Positions 1-8,713 of a stretch of 28,331 nt of DNA are shown piece by piece (positions within the stretch are counted from its first letter, which is position 1; every line of letters starts with the position of its first letter). The translations under genes were made by a program, and so were the position numbers. The stretch spans positions 1-28,331 of the IMG/VR virus record IMGVR_UViG_3300033984_000199; one strand, written 5' to 3'. Origin of the DNA: a virus. The notes below the pieces were generated by a model, which saw only the letters and a list, made by a program, of their open reading frames with translations, did no database searches and was not told the DNA's origin.

Positions 1-127
1 GTTCCGCTATTGATTGAACCCGCGGTCATATCCGCGCCTCTTTCTAAACCAACCATAAAGAACTGACCCGCTCTAGTTTTAACCACAATATGCGGTCTAC
101 CATAAGCTAACAACTTAACTGTTTTTG
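1..127. repeat. Terminal direct repeat, left copy (assembly overlap of a circular genome)
   Basis: These 127 bases are identical to 28205-28331. The repeat lies inside one open reading frame that reads through without a break when the ends are joined, so the unit genome is circular or circularly permuted and about 28,204 bp long. A length of exactly 127 equals a common maximum k-mer of short-read assemblers, so this is more likely an assembly overlap than a physical terminal repeat of the virion DNA. Confidence 0.95.
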
Positions 128-410
128 TCGTTGTTGAATCTTGTTTCTTTAGTTGTACAACAACCATTTGGTCAAAATAAGTAGTACCATTATCTCTTGA
201 CGTATTAATTGTTTGGTCAAAAGTATTAGCTCCTTTTAATTCATATTTGTAAAGAGTTGTAACCCCCGTTACTTCAGTAATTACATTTTCAGTATCAACC
301 GTAACATCTGCGGGGTAACTGATTCCGTAATTAATAAAGTAAATAGCGTCTAATCCCGATACTGAATCTTTGCACGCCTCTAGGCGGCCATTTTCTATAT
401 CACAAGCCAT
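1..410 (-). CDS. Conserved virion protein, possible major tail tube protein (N-terminal part; continues at the window's right end)
   Basis: The gene starts with ATG at 408-410 (MACDIENGRLEACKDSV...) and runs off the left edge. Joined to 28204-28072 it gives an uninterrupted 180-aa protein. From memory, proteins with the GRLE-CKDSV start and a central YKYELKG...NGTTYF...LLAYGRPHIVV core recur next to capsid genes in Bacteroidota phages. The size, the beta-rich look and the place after the capsid gene fit a tail tube subunit, but that role is inferred. The gene lies between two terminator hairpins (425-447 and 28021-28047), so it may have its own transcript level. There is no Shine-Dalgarno; the leader is AT-rich. 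Confidence 0.85.
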   Translation of the reverse strand, partial: MACDIENGRLEACKDSVSGLDAIYFINYGISYPADVTVDTENVITEVTGVTTLYKYELKGANTFDQTINTSRDNGTTYFDQMVVVQLKKQDSTTTKTVKLLAYGRPHIVVKTRAGQFFMVGLERGADMTAGSINSG

Positions 411-424
411 TTTATATAAGTTTT

Positions 425-447
425 AAAAGGGGGATATTTCACCCCCT
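425..447 (-). terminator. Intrinsic terminator after the major capsid gene
   Basis: On the minus strand a 6-bp stem (AGGGGG/CCCCCT, arms 442-447 and 428-433) with an 8-base loop is followed by TTTTAAAA. It lies in the 50-bp gap between the capsid stop and the next start. The T tract is short, so termination may be partial; this would let RNA polymerase continue at reduced level into the next gene. Confidence 0.7.
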
Positions 448-460
448 AAATGTTATTTAA

Positions 461-1411
461 TTAAATCCAAGCCGCGATACCGTATGTAACGCAATCTTCA
501 ATGATACCTACTTGCGTACCCGCCGTCCAACGCATTACGAAACGTACATTTTCCGAACCGTCAATATCCGCCATATCAATAAACTTAACGGTATTCGTAT
601 CATTTTGAAGGCCGCAACCAAATGCCAGGTTCTCAGTTGTTGTCGCTACCATAACATTGTTTGGTAAACCATTTGCAACAAATAAAGGAATTCCATTAAA
701 AGACAATCCGCTACCTTCTGCATACCATTGTGTACCTTGTGCGTTTGTACCCGCTGCACCAACTCCCGCCGCACCAAATCCGCCTAATGCGCGCGTGTAT
801 GCTTTAGCTACATTTCTAGGTACAAAGATTTTCAAACCTTCTTTTCCCCAAAGTCTATCAGGAATAGCAGCCGTTACCAAATCTAATTGAGCTAATACGT
901 TTGACGCGTCAACCGTTGTACCCGCGATAACTTGACCAACTGGCGGCGGAGTAGTATCTAATATAGATAAGAAACCTTCATATTGTCCGCTATTAGCCGC
1001 GAAACCTTGCCATAAAGAGATTTCATTCGCTTCAGCTACTTGACCCAACAAACGCGCTAATAAGAAATCTTGGAAATTTTTAGGTAGTACATCGAATGCT
1101 GAATACCCCATTGAAACCGCTTCCCAATCTGAACGGAAATCTTTTTTACAAAGAAGAACGTTTACATCAAGTTCTTTAGGCTCTAAAATACGTTCCGATA
1201 AAACGATGTCCCCCGTTGCTGTAAAGTCACAACTTGCATCTTTGATTAAATTTGTAGCGTCAAAACGTTTAACCGTTTCGCGGTACTTAATATTTGCCAT
1301 TACTGTTACGCCACCCTTATCAATAGTGTTTGCGCTTAATAAAGCCATTCCAATATACTTACCCGCGAATTCGCCCGCGTAAGTTGTTTCGATATTTAAA
1401 CTTGTTGCCAT
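461..1411 (-). CDS. Major capsid protein
   Basis: A 316-aa protein with no membrane or catalytic motifs. Its length, alanine/glycine-rich composition, and its place right after a scaffold-like gene and before a terminator fit an HK97-fold major capsid protein. The segment at about residues 75-160 (ILEPKELDVNVLLCKKDFR..., then FLLARLLGQVAEANE) resembles capsid proteins of Bacteroidota phages, and the C-terminal part (about 240-316) looks like a beta-rich domain. The ATG has an A-rich leader with no Shine-Dalgarno, as for other strongly expressed Bacteroidota genes. Assignment rests on context and recalled family resemblance. Confidence 0.8.
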   Translation of the reverse strand: MATSLNIETTYAGEFAGKYIGMALLSANTIDKGGVTVMANIKYRETVKRFDATNLIKDASCDFTATGDIVLSERILEPKELDVNVLLCKKDFRSDWEAVSMGYSAFDVLPKNFQDFLLARLLGQVAEANEISLWQGFAANSGQYEGFLSILDTTPPPVGQVIAGTTVDASNVLAQLDLVTAAIPDRLWGKEGLKIFVPRNVAKAYTRALGGFGAAGVGAAGTNAQGTQWYAEGSGLSFNGIPLFVANGLPNNVMVATTTENLAFGCGLQNDTNTVKFIDMADIDGSENVRFVMRWTAGTQVGIIEDCVTYGIAAWI

Positions 1412-1437
1412 TTTTATTTGTTTTTATTTTTTATTTA

Positions 1438-2007
1438 TTAATACATTTTTTCTAAAATTCTATCTACTGTTCCCTTTGTTTTATTTGCGGAAAATCTTTT
1501 AACTTCAATTTCGTTTCTGTTTTCAGGATTAAATGAAATAGGTTTAATTTCTGTTTGAACGCTTAATGCTACTTGTTTTAATGCTTCAAGTTCTGCCTTT
1601 AGTTTAACGTTTTCAGTTAAGATACTTTCGTACTTTGAAAACATTGTTTCTTTAGATACCGTTTCAATCGTTTTCTTTGGTACTAAATTCATCATTTGTT
1701 CCTCAGGCACTTCAGTTGCTACTTCTTCAGGGCTTTCAGTTTCTTCTTCAGCCATTGCAGCGTCTTTAATTTCACCGATAATACCTTCAGTTACGATAAC
1801 TAAAATTTGCCCGTTTTCTAATTCATATTCTCCAACGGGAACTTTAATATTACCGTCCGCTGTTACTACGAAAATTTCGTTTTCAGCTGTAAATTCATTC
1901 GCTTCTAATACCGTTGTACCGTCCGCTAATTTCATTTGAGCCAATTTAACCTCTACTTGCATATTAAGTATGGTTTTAATTTTGTTGATTGCTTCGTTTG
2001 CTTTCAT
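1438..2007 (-). CDS. Probable capsid scaffold / head assembly protein
   Basis: A 189-aa protein directly upstream of the capsid gene. The N-terminal half (residues 1-85) has alternating short beta-like stretches around LAQMKLADGTTVLEANEF and VPVGEYELENGQ. The middle (about 86-110) is very acidic (EEETESPEEVATEVPEE). The C-terminal half is helical and charged (KYESILTENVKLKAELEALK), likely a coiled coil. Acidic, coiled-coil proteins next to the major capsid gene are usually scaffolds; similar proteins occur at this position in related phages. No catalytic residues are visible, consistent with the protease being encoded separately at 3409-3990. Confidence 0.65.
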   Translation of the reverse strand: MKANEAINKIKTILNMQVEVKLAQMKLADGTTVLEANEFTAENEIFVVTADGNIKVPVGEYELENGQILVIVTEGIIGEIKDAAMAEEETESPEEVATEVPEEQMMNLVPKKTIETVSKETMFSKYESILTENVKLKAELEALKQVALSVQTEIKPISFNPENRNEIEVKRFSANKTKGTVDRILEKMY

Positions 2008-2020
2008 TGTTATTTATTTA

Positions 2021-2335
2021 TTATTTGTTAAGATTTTTATATAAATCAGACGCTAAATAACTATCAATAGCTTTAAAGCTAGGGTTATCCATTGCTTTCA
2101 GCCCTAAATCGTTTGCGGTTGAATTATATTTTATTGCTACATTATAGGCTTTATCCGCTTCATCGTTAAAACTTTTTTTAGCCATTTCATATTTATCTTT
2201 AACAGCTCCATAACTTAACAATGCAGTTTTTAAATCGTTTTCAGATTTTCTTATATCGTCAGCTAATGCCAATTCTACTTTAAAAGTAGTTTGGTCGTTT
2301 AATTTCGATAATTTTTGTAAGATACTTTTATTCAT
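2021..2335 (-). CDS. Small helical virion-region protein of unknown function
   Basis: A 104-aa, lysine-rich and mostly helical protein (for example ADDIRKSENDLKTALLSYG and KYEMAKKSFNDEADKAYN). It has no signal peptide or recognised domain. It lies 13 bp upstream of the scaffold-like gene in the capsid block, so it is probably co-expressed with head proteins. Its function is not recognised. Confidence 0.6.
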   Translation of the reverse strand: MNKSILQKLSKLNDQTTFKVELALADDIRKSENDLKTALLSYGAVKDKYEMAKKSFNDEADKAYNVAIKYNSTANDLGLKAMDNPSFKAIDSYLASDLYKNLNK

Positions 2336-2372
2336 AATGATTAAACTTTAAAATTAATATTCGTTGTATTTT

Positions 2373-2585
2373 TTATCTTGTTTCGCTTGCTGTTTTTGGT
2401 TCTAAGCCTTTCCAATACATAGATGTAAATGTATTATCTATATCGTTAATTAATGGTAATAACGATCTTAAATCAACTTCTTTTTGAAATTGTCCACTTT
2501 TATTTCTATAAACAACTATAATATTTGAAATTGGGTCAACTATTCTATTGCTTTTAATTTCGCGTTTTATTATTCTATTTGCCAT
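2373..2585 (-). CDS. Small basic protein of unknown function
   Basis: A 70-aa protein (MANRIIKREIKSNRIVDPI...) with a basic N-terminus and one predicted beta stretch (NIIVVYRN). It starts 2 bp after the stop of the 207-aa gene, which indicates translational coupling inside the head-gene block. No family is recognised. Confidence 0.6.
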   Translation of the reverse strand: MANRIIKREIKSNRIVDPISNIIVVYRNKSGQFQKEVDLRSLLPLINDIDNTFTSMYWKGLEPKTASETR

Positions 2586-2587
2586 TA

Positions 2588-3211
2588 TTATATATATATT
2601 TCGATTTCTATTGATGTTCTGAAAAAATTATCAATGTCATTTAATAAATTATCTTCACTATCCCCAGTCGCTGCATCAATGGAATTAATATAAATAATAG
2701 CCTCTTCATAACTAAATACAGAGTTAACAATTGTTGTATTACCAAAAAAGCCCGCGCCAATTCCTTTAGTTGTAGTTATTATTGGAATGTTATTATATGC
2801 GTATTTTTGCCATAATGTTTCTTGTAAATTATCCCCAATAAATATTTGATACATTCCAAGTCCTACATAAGCCACACAAGGCGTATATCCTAAAGTATTT
2901 TCAAAAACATTTAAAACGGGCGCGCCCCTATCATATGATAATTTTAAATCCGCACTAAATAAATCTTCATAATCTCCATTTGAAACAAAATTAGTTCCCG
3001 CCAAATTACTTTGCGCGCCTATCGTTGTTAAATCTTCGTTATTGTCGTTACGGTTAATTCGATAAGTAACCCCTTTATAAAGTTTTTGGTTGCCCGTAGC
3101 ATTCACCACAACCGTACCCCCGTTTTGATATAAAACCGCTTTAAAAGTTAATGGTTGTACCCCTCTTGTTTCTACTAAAAACCTATTTTTTGTTGTGTGT
3201 TCTGTTGCCAT
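2588..3211 (-). CDS. Virion-region protein of unknown function (207 aa)
   Basis: A 207-aa beta-rich protein with many Asn, Gly and Thr residues, no cysteine-based metal site and no membrane segment. The composition (long polar beta-like stretches such as VVVNATGNQKLYKGVTYRIN) suggests a structural or surface protein of the particle. It lies between the Cys-containing 65-aa protein and a 70-aa protein, with gaps of 2-3 bp, so all three are probably translated together. A decoration or minor head protein is possible, but nothing in the sequence decides it. Confidence 0.65.
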   Translation of the reverse strand: MATEHTTKNRFLVETRGVQPLTFKAVLYQNGGTVVVNATGNQKLYKGVTYRINRNDNNEDLTTIGAQSNLAGTNFVSNGDYEDLFSADLKLSYDRGAPVLNVFENTLGYTPCVAYVGLGMYQIFIGDNLQETLWQKYAYNNIPIITTTKGIGAGFFGNTTIVNSVFSYEEAIIYINSIDAATGDSEDNLLNDIDNFFRTSIEIEIYI

Positions 3212-3214
3212 AAT

Positions 3215-3412
3215 TTACCCCCTTGTTGTGTTAATTATTCGTTTATCTTCTATTTGCGTTATTACTGAATTTCCTTGACCTTCTAAAGTCCCTATTCCTT
3301 GATTAATTAGATTTCCATTACAGCATTCAATGCTATACGTGTTATCTTCGCATAAGCAAGCGCGCCGCCCCCCTTTAGGGCTTGTTTTACCTTTTGTTTC
3401 TAATTCATTCAT
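3215..3412 (-). CDS. Small cysteine-containing conserved protein
   Basis: A 65-aa protein with the stretch KGGRRACLCEDNTYSIECC, which holds four of its cysteines in about 15 residues (CLC...ECC), and a QGIG motif after it. I recall this type of short CLC/ECC protein beside head genes in other Bacteroidota phages, with no known role. Its start overlaps the stop of the XkdF-type protease gene (ATGA at 3409-3412), so translation is coupled. A small metal-binding or disulphide-stabilised virion protein is conceivable. Confidence 0.7.
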   Translation of the reverse strand: MNELETKGKTSPKGGRRACLCEDNTYSIECCNGNLINQGIGTLEGQGNSVITQIEDKRIINTTRG

Positions 3413-3990
3413 AAAGCCTCCAGGATCATTTTTATTTTATTTAACGTTTCGTCTTCAATAGAAAACGCGCTTAAATTTTCTTCTTTAGATTCGAAAAATC
3501 CTTCAATTGAAAAGCCTTTTATTTTGCCTAATTTAACATCATTCCAAACCTCGTCGTTATCTACCTTCATAGCAATTACCCACGTACCCACGGGAAAACT
3601 AAAGTTATATAATTTCGACTTGTCTATGTTCTCATCTTCGACTATCCAACTTTCGACAACGCTCATTCCTTTTAAATTAGTAGCGTGTTCGTATGTAGCG
3701 TTATTTTGATTAGAATTTTTCAGGAATAATTGGGACGCTTTACTAATCGTTTCTTTAGAAAAGTAAATATAATATTCACCGTTTTCCTTATCCGCTCTCA
3801 AAATCTGTTTATTCGGAATCAAAGCCGCGCCCATCAAAATACGTTTATCTAGGTCAATGGTTTTTAATTCAACTTCGTGTTTTTTCAAAGCAACCCAATC
3901 CGACTCAATAGCGGGGGAATTTACAACTGAAACCGCGTGAATACCTTGTTCGGCGGAATCTTCATTTAAAATCATTTCAATTATTTGCAT
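3409..3990 (-). CDS. XkdF-like putative prohead serine protease
   Basis: A 193-aa protein resembling the S78-type XkdF putative phage proteases. The N-terminus has the family-like VSVVNSPAIESDWVAL. The predicted catalytic histidine is in YEHATNLKGMSVVESW (about residue 100) and the serine in GKIKGFSIEGFF (about residue 160). This enzyme would cleave scaffold and capsid N-termini during prohead maturation. It sits in the head block, three short genes plus a scaffold upstream of the capsid gene. The protein ends soon after the protease core; a Cys/His domain that I recall at the end of longer XkdF proteins appears here on the portal instead (see the finding for 25846-27627). Confidence 0.8.
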   Translation of the reverse strand: MQIIEMILNEDSAEQGIHAVSVVNSPAIESDWVALKKHEVELKTIDLDKRILMGAALIPNKQILRADKENGEYYIYFSKETISKASQLFLKNSNQNNATYEHATNLKGMSVVESWIVEDENIDKSKLYNFSFPVGTWVIAMKVDNDEVWNDVKLGKIKGFSIEGFFESKEENLSAFSIEDETLNKIKMILEAL

Positions 3991-4010
3991 ATCTTTTAAA
4001 CTTAAAATTA

Positions 4011-6182
4011 TTATAACGTTGCATTTTGTATTCTATTTCTATCAAGGCTTTGCGCGCTTGTCATATCCCCACTTACTACATAAGCATTTACGGGTTGCGC
4101 CTGTAAACTTGCAAGTTGATTAATGGGGCTGTTACCTACTATATTAAATTCGGGGGATATAACCGAACTAGGGGCTGAAGCTCCGCCACCGCCGCCACCA
4201 CTTGGAACGCTAGCCATTGACCCGCCGCCACCACCGCCGCCCTCAAATTTAGTTTTGGATATTTTCGCAATTTGCATAACGGCAAAGATTCCCGACAATG
4301 CAGCCGCAACCCCTTTTATTACGGGGCCACCTGGAGTATTAGCATACGTACTCATTACCGCTTTATATCCATCAATTGTAGCACTTGTAATGTCAGCCGC
4401 TTTCTTTATGTTAAACGCTCTTTTTTGTCTTCTAACATCTTGACCCGCATTCATTTCCGCAATGCCCGCGATCATTTGCATACCTTGACTTGCAATATCC
4501 AAAGACGCGTTCATTACATCGCGATTTAATTGTTTCTTTTCTTCAGCGTATTTTTCGTTTATAGCCTTTTCTTCAGCCCCCCTAGCTTCAGCAATAACAG
4601 CCATTTGTTCGGCGTTGTCCTGAGCTAATATTTCAAGTTCAAAATATTTATCTTGTACCGCTTGTAACTCTATTTCCTGGGCGGTCATTAACGATTGAGT
4701 TATGCGTTCGGTATTCGCTTCATCAATCAGTAAAATTTGCGCTTCAAATGCTAACCTTGCTTCAAGTTCTAAGGCTAATGCTTTATCTTTTGCTTCTTTA
4801 ATTTTCGCTTCAGAATCTTCAATTATTTTTAAACGCTCTTGTTCTTCTTTTACATTTATTTCGTTTAATGCTGTTTTCTTTGCCTCTTCTAAAACTGTAA
4901 CATCTTGATTATATTTTACAGCTAATGCAATCTCTTTAGCGTATTTTTCATTTACCTTTTGAACTTCTAAATCGTGATCGCTTAATAAAGTATCGTTATA
5001 TTCCTTTTCTAATGCTCGAATGGAATCAATAGCCGCTTTCCTATCCGCTCTATATTGTTCGTTTGCCGCTTTTCTTTTGTCACTTGCTTCTTTTGCCGCC
5101 TCTTCAGCCTTTTGTTTTTCTTCAGCTTTAAAGGTTTCTGTTTCTATTTGAACTTCTTTATAATAAGTTGAATTTTGTTGTTTTAACGTTTTCCATTTAT
5201 CTTGACTTGTTTTAATTTCTTCTAAAGTTGACGCGGCTAAATCCGCTTCACCCCTTTTTAATTGTGCGTTTCTTTGTATTCTTAATCTATTTAAATTATA
5301 CCCCTCTTCACTTGCGGCGACATCTCGGGCTGTTTTTTCAGATTTTAATAAAGTTAATTTTTGGTTATATAAATCTCTTTCTGAAGCCCCGCGAATTTTC
5401 ATTAATTCTAAATCGTGCCTATTGGAATCCGCCATTTTAGTAAATAACGAAATATACTCTTCGCTTTCTTTTAACCTATCATTTAAACGTTTTTGTGAAT
5501 CCGCGGCATCGTCCGCCGAACTACTGAATAATGCGAACGCCCCAACTAATGCTGTAATTCCCCCAATAATTAAAAATACTGGGTTTGCCTTCATTACTAA
5601 ATTCAATGCTCTTTGCGCGATAGTCATTCCACCCGTTGCCGCCGCTCCCGTTACCGTTACAGCTGTTTGTGCGGCTGTAATTGCGGTATCAACTTCTTTA
5701 GCTTTACTAACTATTCCTAAAGTCATTCCTAACGCTTTGAATGAATTAGCGGACTCTTTAATAGTTTGAACCCCTTGCGCTATGGCCATTGCGCTTTGTA
5801 CTTTTAGTAATGCAGCTTCGACCTCTTCGCCTTGCGCCCCGAATGCACCCATTACCCCCTGAGCCATTTCAAATGCTCCCGTTATTCCCGTTAACGCGCC
5901 GCCTAATTTTTGCCCCGTTGTCATAGATAAGGCTTCAATTTGCATATCCGTTTCGCGTACCGTTTTACGCATTCCCGCCACTTGCGTAGAAAGCTGCATA
6001 AACTTTTCGCTTGACGTGTCACCCGCGTGCGCCATAAGCATTAATTGGTCTTCCATTTCCCCCATTTGCGTGGTTAAAGGAATTAATTCCGCTTCGACAT
6101 CATTTAAAGCCGCCTCTAATTTATTTAAATCTTCAACTGATTTTCCCGTGTCGGCTATTACTTTTATTTTATGCTCTTCCAT
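4011..6182 (-). CDS. Tail tape measure protein
   Basis: A 723-aa protein, among the longest in the genome and largely alpha-helical with long charged coiled-coil stretches (about residues 225-590). A hydrophobic segment (about 195-220, PVFLIIGGITALVGAFALF) could be a membrane-inserting helix. The C-terminus has two poly-glycine tracts (7 and 6 Gly) and ends with PVNAYVVSGDMTSAQSLDRN, a tail I recognise from tape measure proteins of Bacteroidota phages. At roughly 0.15 nm per residue the helical rod would set a tail near 100 nm, so a siphovirus morphology is inferred. The start overlaps the upstream 55-aa gene by 14 bp. Confidence 0.88.
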   Translation of the reverse strand: MEEHKIKVIADTGKSVEDLNKLEAALNDVEAELIPLTTQMGEMEDQLMLMAHAGDTSSEKFMQLSTQVAGMRKTVRETDMQIEALSMTTGQKLGGALTGITGAFEMAQGVMGAFGAQGEEVEAALLKVQSAMAIAQGVQTIKESANSFKALGMTLGIVSKAKEVDTAITAAQTAVTVTGAAATGGMTIAQRALNLVMKANPVFLIIGGITALVGAFALFSSSADDAADSQKRLNDRLKESEEYISLFTKMADSNRHDLELMKIRGASERDLYNQKLTLLKSEKTARDVAASEEGYNLNRLRIQRNAQLKRGEADLAASTLEEIKTSQDKWKTLKQQNSTYYKEVQIETETFKAEEKQKAEEAAKEASDKRKAANEQYRADRKAAIDSIRALEKEYNDTLLSDHDLEVQKVNEKYAKEIALAVKYNQDVTVLEEAKKTALNEINVKEEQERLKIIEDSEAKIKEAKDKALALELEARLAFEAQILLIDEANTERITQSLMTAQEIELQAVQDKYFELEILAQDNAEQMAVIAEARGAEEKAINEKYAEEKKQLNRDVMNASLDIASQGMQMIAGIAEMNAGQDVRRQKRAFNIKKAADITSATIDGYKAVMSTYANTPGGPVIKGVAAALSGIFAVMQIAKISKTKFEGGGGGGGSMASVPSGGGGGGASAPSSVISPEFNIVGNSPINQLASLQAQPVNAYVVSGDMTSAQSLDRNRIQNATL

Positions 6183-6336
6183 TGTGGCGGTATTTAAATA
6201 TTATTTCGCGTTTCGCTTGTTTTAATGCTTCTTTTATTTTCGTTGGAATTTTATGCTTTCCTTTTGCTATTTCGATATTTTTAGATTGAGCATAGTAATC
6301 TGTTATCTTCAGCATTTCAATAATATTTTGTATCAT
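6169..6336 (-). CDS. Small basic protein upstream of the tape measure
   Basis: A 55-aa reading frame (MIQNIIEMLKITDYYAQ... ending HNGRA) that fills the gap between the 791-aa tail protein and the tape measure gene. Its start lies 1 bp after the upstream stop and its end overlaps the tape measure start by 14 bp, the same tight packing as its neighbours. It is basic and predicted helical. Function unknown; a tail-assembly accessory role is suggested only by position. Confidence 0.7.
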   Translation of the reverse strand: MIQNIIEMLKITDYYAQSKNIEIAKGKHKIPTKIKEALKQAKREIIFKYRHNGRA

Positions 6337-6337
6337 T

Positions 6338-8713
6338 CTATTGAGTTATTAATAAGTAATCAATTTCTGTAATATCGTTTTCAAAGTTGTATGTAAGTTT
6401 TACGTTATAAGGAACAGTTGTAACCTCTTCGTTTATTCTTTGAGTTGTATTTTCTGTAATTCTATTTGCTAATCCATCTTCAGTAACTCTATTATATTTT
6501 GAAGGTACTTCAGGCAAAATAAAAGTAACCGTTGTATCTTCGTAAACAGTTATATAGTCAACTGAAATTATATCCGTTGCTGTAATATCTATGTCAATTG
6601 ATAAAGCCCTATTCGGTAATAATAAATCCACCCTAACAACTGAATAACCTAAATCCTTACCTTTATCCCCTTTACCAGGTTTAGTCCTTTGTACGGGTCT
6701 GAAATCGTTTATTAAAGTAAAGTTTACAACTCCGCTTGTCAACTCGGAATTCATTTCATTAATTATATATCTTTTGTCCCGAATTATTAAACGATCATTT
6801 AATTTTAAACCCGTCATTATTGACAATGGTAATATGCAGCGTATTTTAGTGAGCCTATTTTTAAGGTTAAAAAGATTCGTTAAATATGGAGCGTAATATG
6901 TTTGGTAAAGGCTGTTTACTATAGGGGTTTGGTAAAATGTACTCATATCTTGACCCCAATTCAAAGAATAATTTAACGTGTTAGCAAATAAATCTTGACC
7001 AAATCTAACAATTCTAGTTAATGGCGCGGTATATGTTTCTAACTGAAAATATATATCATCATAAGAAAATTCGTTATCATATAAAATTATTGGCTTAGGT
7101 ATATAAGGCTTAAAATCGGGGAATGGGGTTAAACAATACCCCACCTGAATATCTGTATTCGTAAACTTATTAAACATTAAATTCTCAAATGGTAATGTAG
7201 TTACAAAATCCCCGCCATCATATGGAAAATCAATAAACATATTCCCGTATTCGCGTTCAAAGAAAGTTTTAAATTGTTTATTCATAAAAGATTGCGATTG
7301 TTGATATTCAAACGAAATTCTTTTATATAATTTTATTCTTTCTATATCTATATTTTCAATAGTTGTATATTTACTAATATCGTAAACCGTACCTTTATTG
7401 TACCAATCTTCTAGGGGTTCTATTTGATATGTATTATCCGCTAAACCATAACAAGTCAAATTAAATTCCTGAAGTATTCCCCTAAAAAAATCTTCAAGTT
7501 TTATATCGGGCATATAATTAGCTAAATTCAAATTAGCCGTTAATGTTTGGGTTGCGCTTAATGCGTGATCTAATGAATTATAAGAATAATTTTGTAACGT
7601 TCCCGTGCCATCGTCTAACTGATAAACAACTTCAAAAAGGTAATCTATTGTGACCGTTAAATTTATAACATTCTCGGAACGTATTTTAAAAGTAATAACT
7701 TCATTTAAACCTATTGAATCGTCAACCGTATATACAGTTCCCGAACTATTCCCCGTATTAGAATATGTCATTAAAAAGTTGCCGTTTTTATACAAGTCAA
7801 CAAAATATACTATGGTCGCATTATTTACAACAACGTTAATTAAAATAGAATGTTTTTGAACTGAATTAATACCAACGCCGCCCAACGTATTATATATATC
7901 GTCTCTATATTGTAGGGTCAAAGTATCATTTACTAAATTAAACGGCTCATAAGGGAAAGAATCCCCCCACATAGAGGTCAAGTCTAATGTTTGCGCGTCT
8001 GTTAATAGTTTAAACGCCTCTTTGTTTTTACAGTATAAAAATGCCTTCGTAAATTTTATATTATCTAAAAATAACCCCGTGAATGTAACCCCGAATGTAC
8101 TTTCAATTAATTCAAATATTTTACTTATTCTAAGCGCGGGGTATAATTCAGTGTAACTAATTGCCCCCGCAATAGTATCTATATTATCTAGGGGCGTTGT
8201 TGGTTCGTTATATTGCCATAACCTGGAACTAGATATTAAAGGAAATTTTACATCATAATCTACATAGTTTTCTATTCTGTTCTGAATTTCAGCGGCTGAA
8301 TATAAAAATGAAAATGCGGAATAATCTAAATTACTTAGTTTTAAATCACCGAATGCGTCTTTTAAAGTTCGTATGTCACCGTAAAATGTTACTGAATAAT
8401 TATAGGGTTTACCGTCTTTTAAATTTGCCTTTTCTAATTGTAGTTTTCCTTTTCTAAATGGTATTAAATCAATTTCTATCCAAGCTTTACGTCTTAAATT
8501 ATGATTTATTACACCGTTAACATCTGAATTGTAATAGTGTTCAAATATTTTATTATTAATTGTTGACGCGGGAATTGTAAACGACTGGCTGAAATCGGTA
8601 AATACTTTCGATATATCGGATATATTTTGAACTGAAGACGATACCGAAATATTCTCATCTGAAAATAATTCTAGCCTATTCCCTTCTACGTATATTTGTA
8701 CACTTCTTTTCAT
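6338..8713 (-). CDS. Large tail protein (distal tail / baseplate type)
   Basis: A 791-aa protein whose first 120 residues carry a pattern I recall from Bacteroidota phage tail proteins (SVQNISDISKVFTDFSQSFT, IPASTINNKIFEHYYN, then FRKGKLQLE). The rest is beta-rich with many Tyr and Asn residues; a late segment (YSVVRVDLLLPNRALSIDID and following) looks like a separate C-terminal domain. It is translationally coupled to the upstream 356-aa gene (the two frames share base 8713) and precedes the tape measure. A role in the distal tail or hub is likely; receptor binding cannot be shown. Confidence 0.75.
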   Translation of the reverse strand: MKRSVQIYVEGNRLELFSDENISVSSSVQNISDISKVFTDFSQSFTIPASTINNKIFEHYYNSDVNGVINHNLRRKAWIEIDLIPFRKGKLQLEKANLKDGKPYNYSVTFYGDIRTLKDAFGDLKLSNLDYSAFSFLYSAAEIQNRIENYVDYDVKFPLISSSRLWQYNEPTTPLDNIDTIAGAISYTELYPALRISKIFELIESTFGVTFTGLFLDNIKFTKAFLYCKNKEAFKLLTDAQTLDLTSMWGDSFPYEPFNLVNDTLTLQYRDDIYNTLGGVGINSVQKHSILINVVVNNATIVYFVDLYKNGNFLMTYSNTGNSSGTVYTVDDSIGLNEVITFKIRSENVINLTVTIDYLFEVVYQLDDGTGTLQNYSYNSLDHALSATQTLTANLNLANYMPDIKLEDFFRGILQEFNLTCYGLADNTYQIEPLEDWYNKGTVYDISKYTTIENIDIERIKLYKRISFEYQQSQSFMNKQFKTFFEREYGNMFIDFPYDGGDFVTTLPFENLMFNKFTNTDIQVGYCLTPFPDFKPYIPKPIILYDNEFSYDDIYFQLETYTAPLTRIVRFGQDLFANTLNYSLNWGQDMSTFYQTPIVNSLYQTYYAPYLTNLFNLKNRLTKIRCILPLSIMTGLKLNDRLIIRDKRYIINEMNSELTSGVVNFTLINDFRPVQRTKPGKGDKGKDLGYSVVRVDLLLPNRALSIDIDITATDIISVDYITVYEDTTVTFILPEVPSKYNRVTEDGLANRITENTTQRINEEVTTVPYNVKLTYNFENDITEIDYLLITQ

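Noticed and set aside
1-127. Physical direct terminal repeat of the virion chromosome
   Set aside because: The repeat is exactly 127 bases, lies inside a gene and contains no packaging signal; an assembler k-mer overlap is the simpler explanation.
4123-4443. Proline-rich plus-strand frame of 106 aa, and other plus-strand frames such as 5422-5769 and 657-890
   Set aside because: They are antisense shadows of the tape measure and capsid genes; the proline runs are the complement of the tape measure's glycine tracts. No start signals or plus-strand promoters were seen.
6999-7006. CAAATCTA (TAGATTTG on the minus strand) as another promoter box
   Set aside because: It is inside the 791-aa tail gene with no gene start nearby; matches of this quality are expected by chance in AT-rich DNA.
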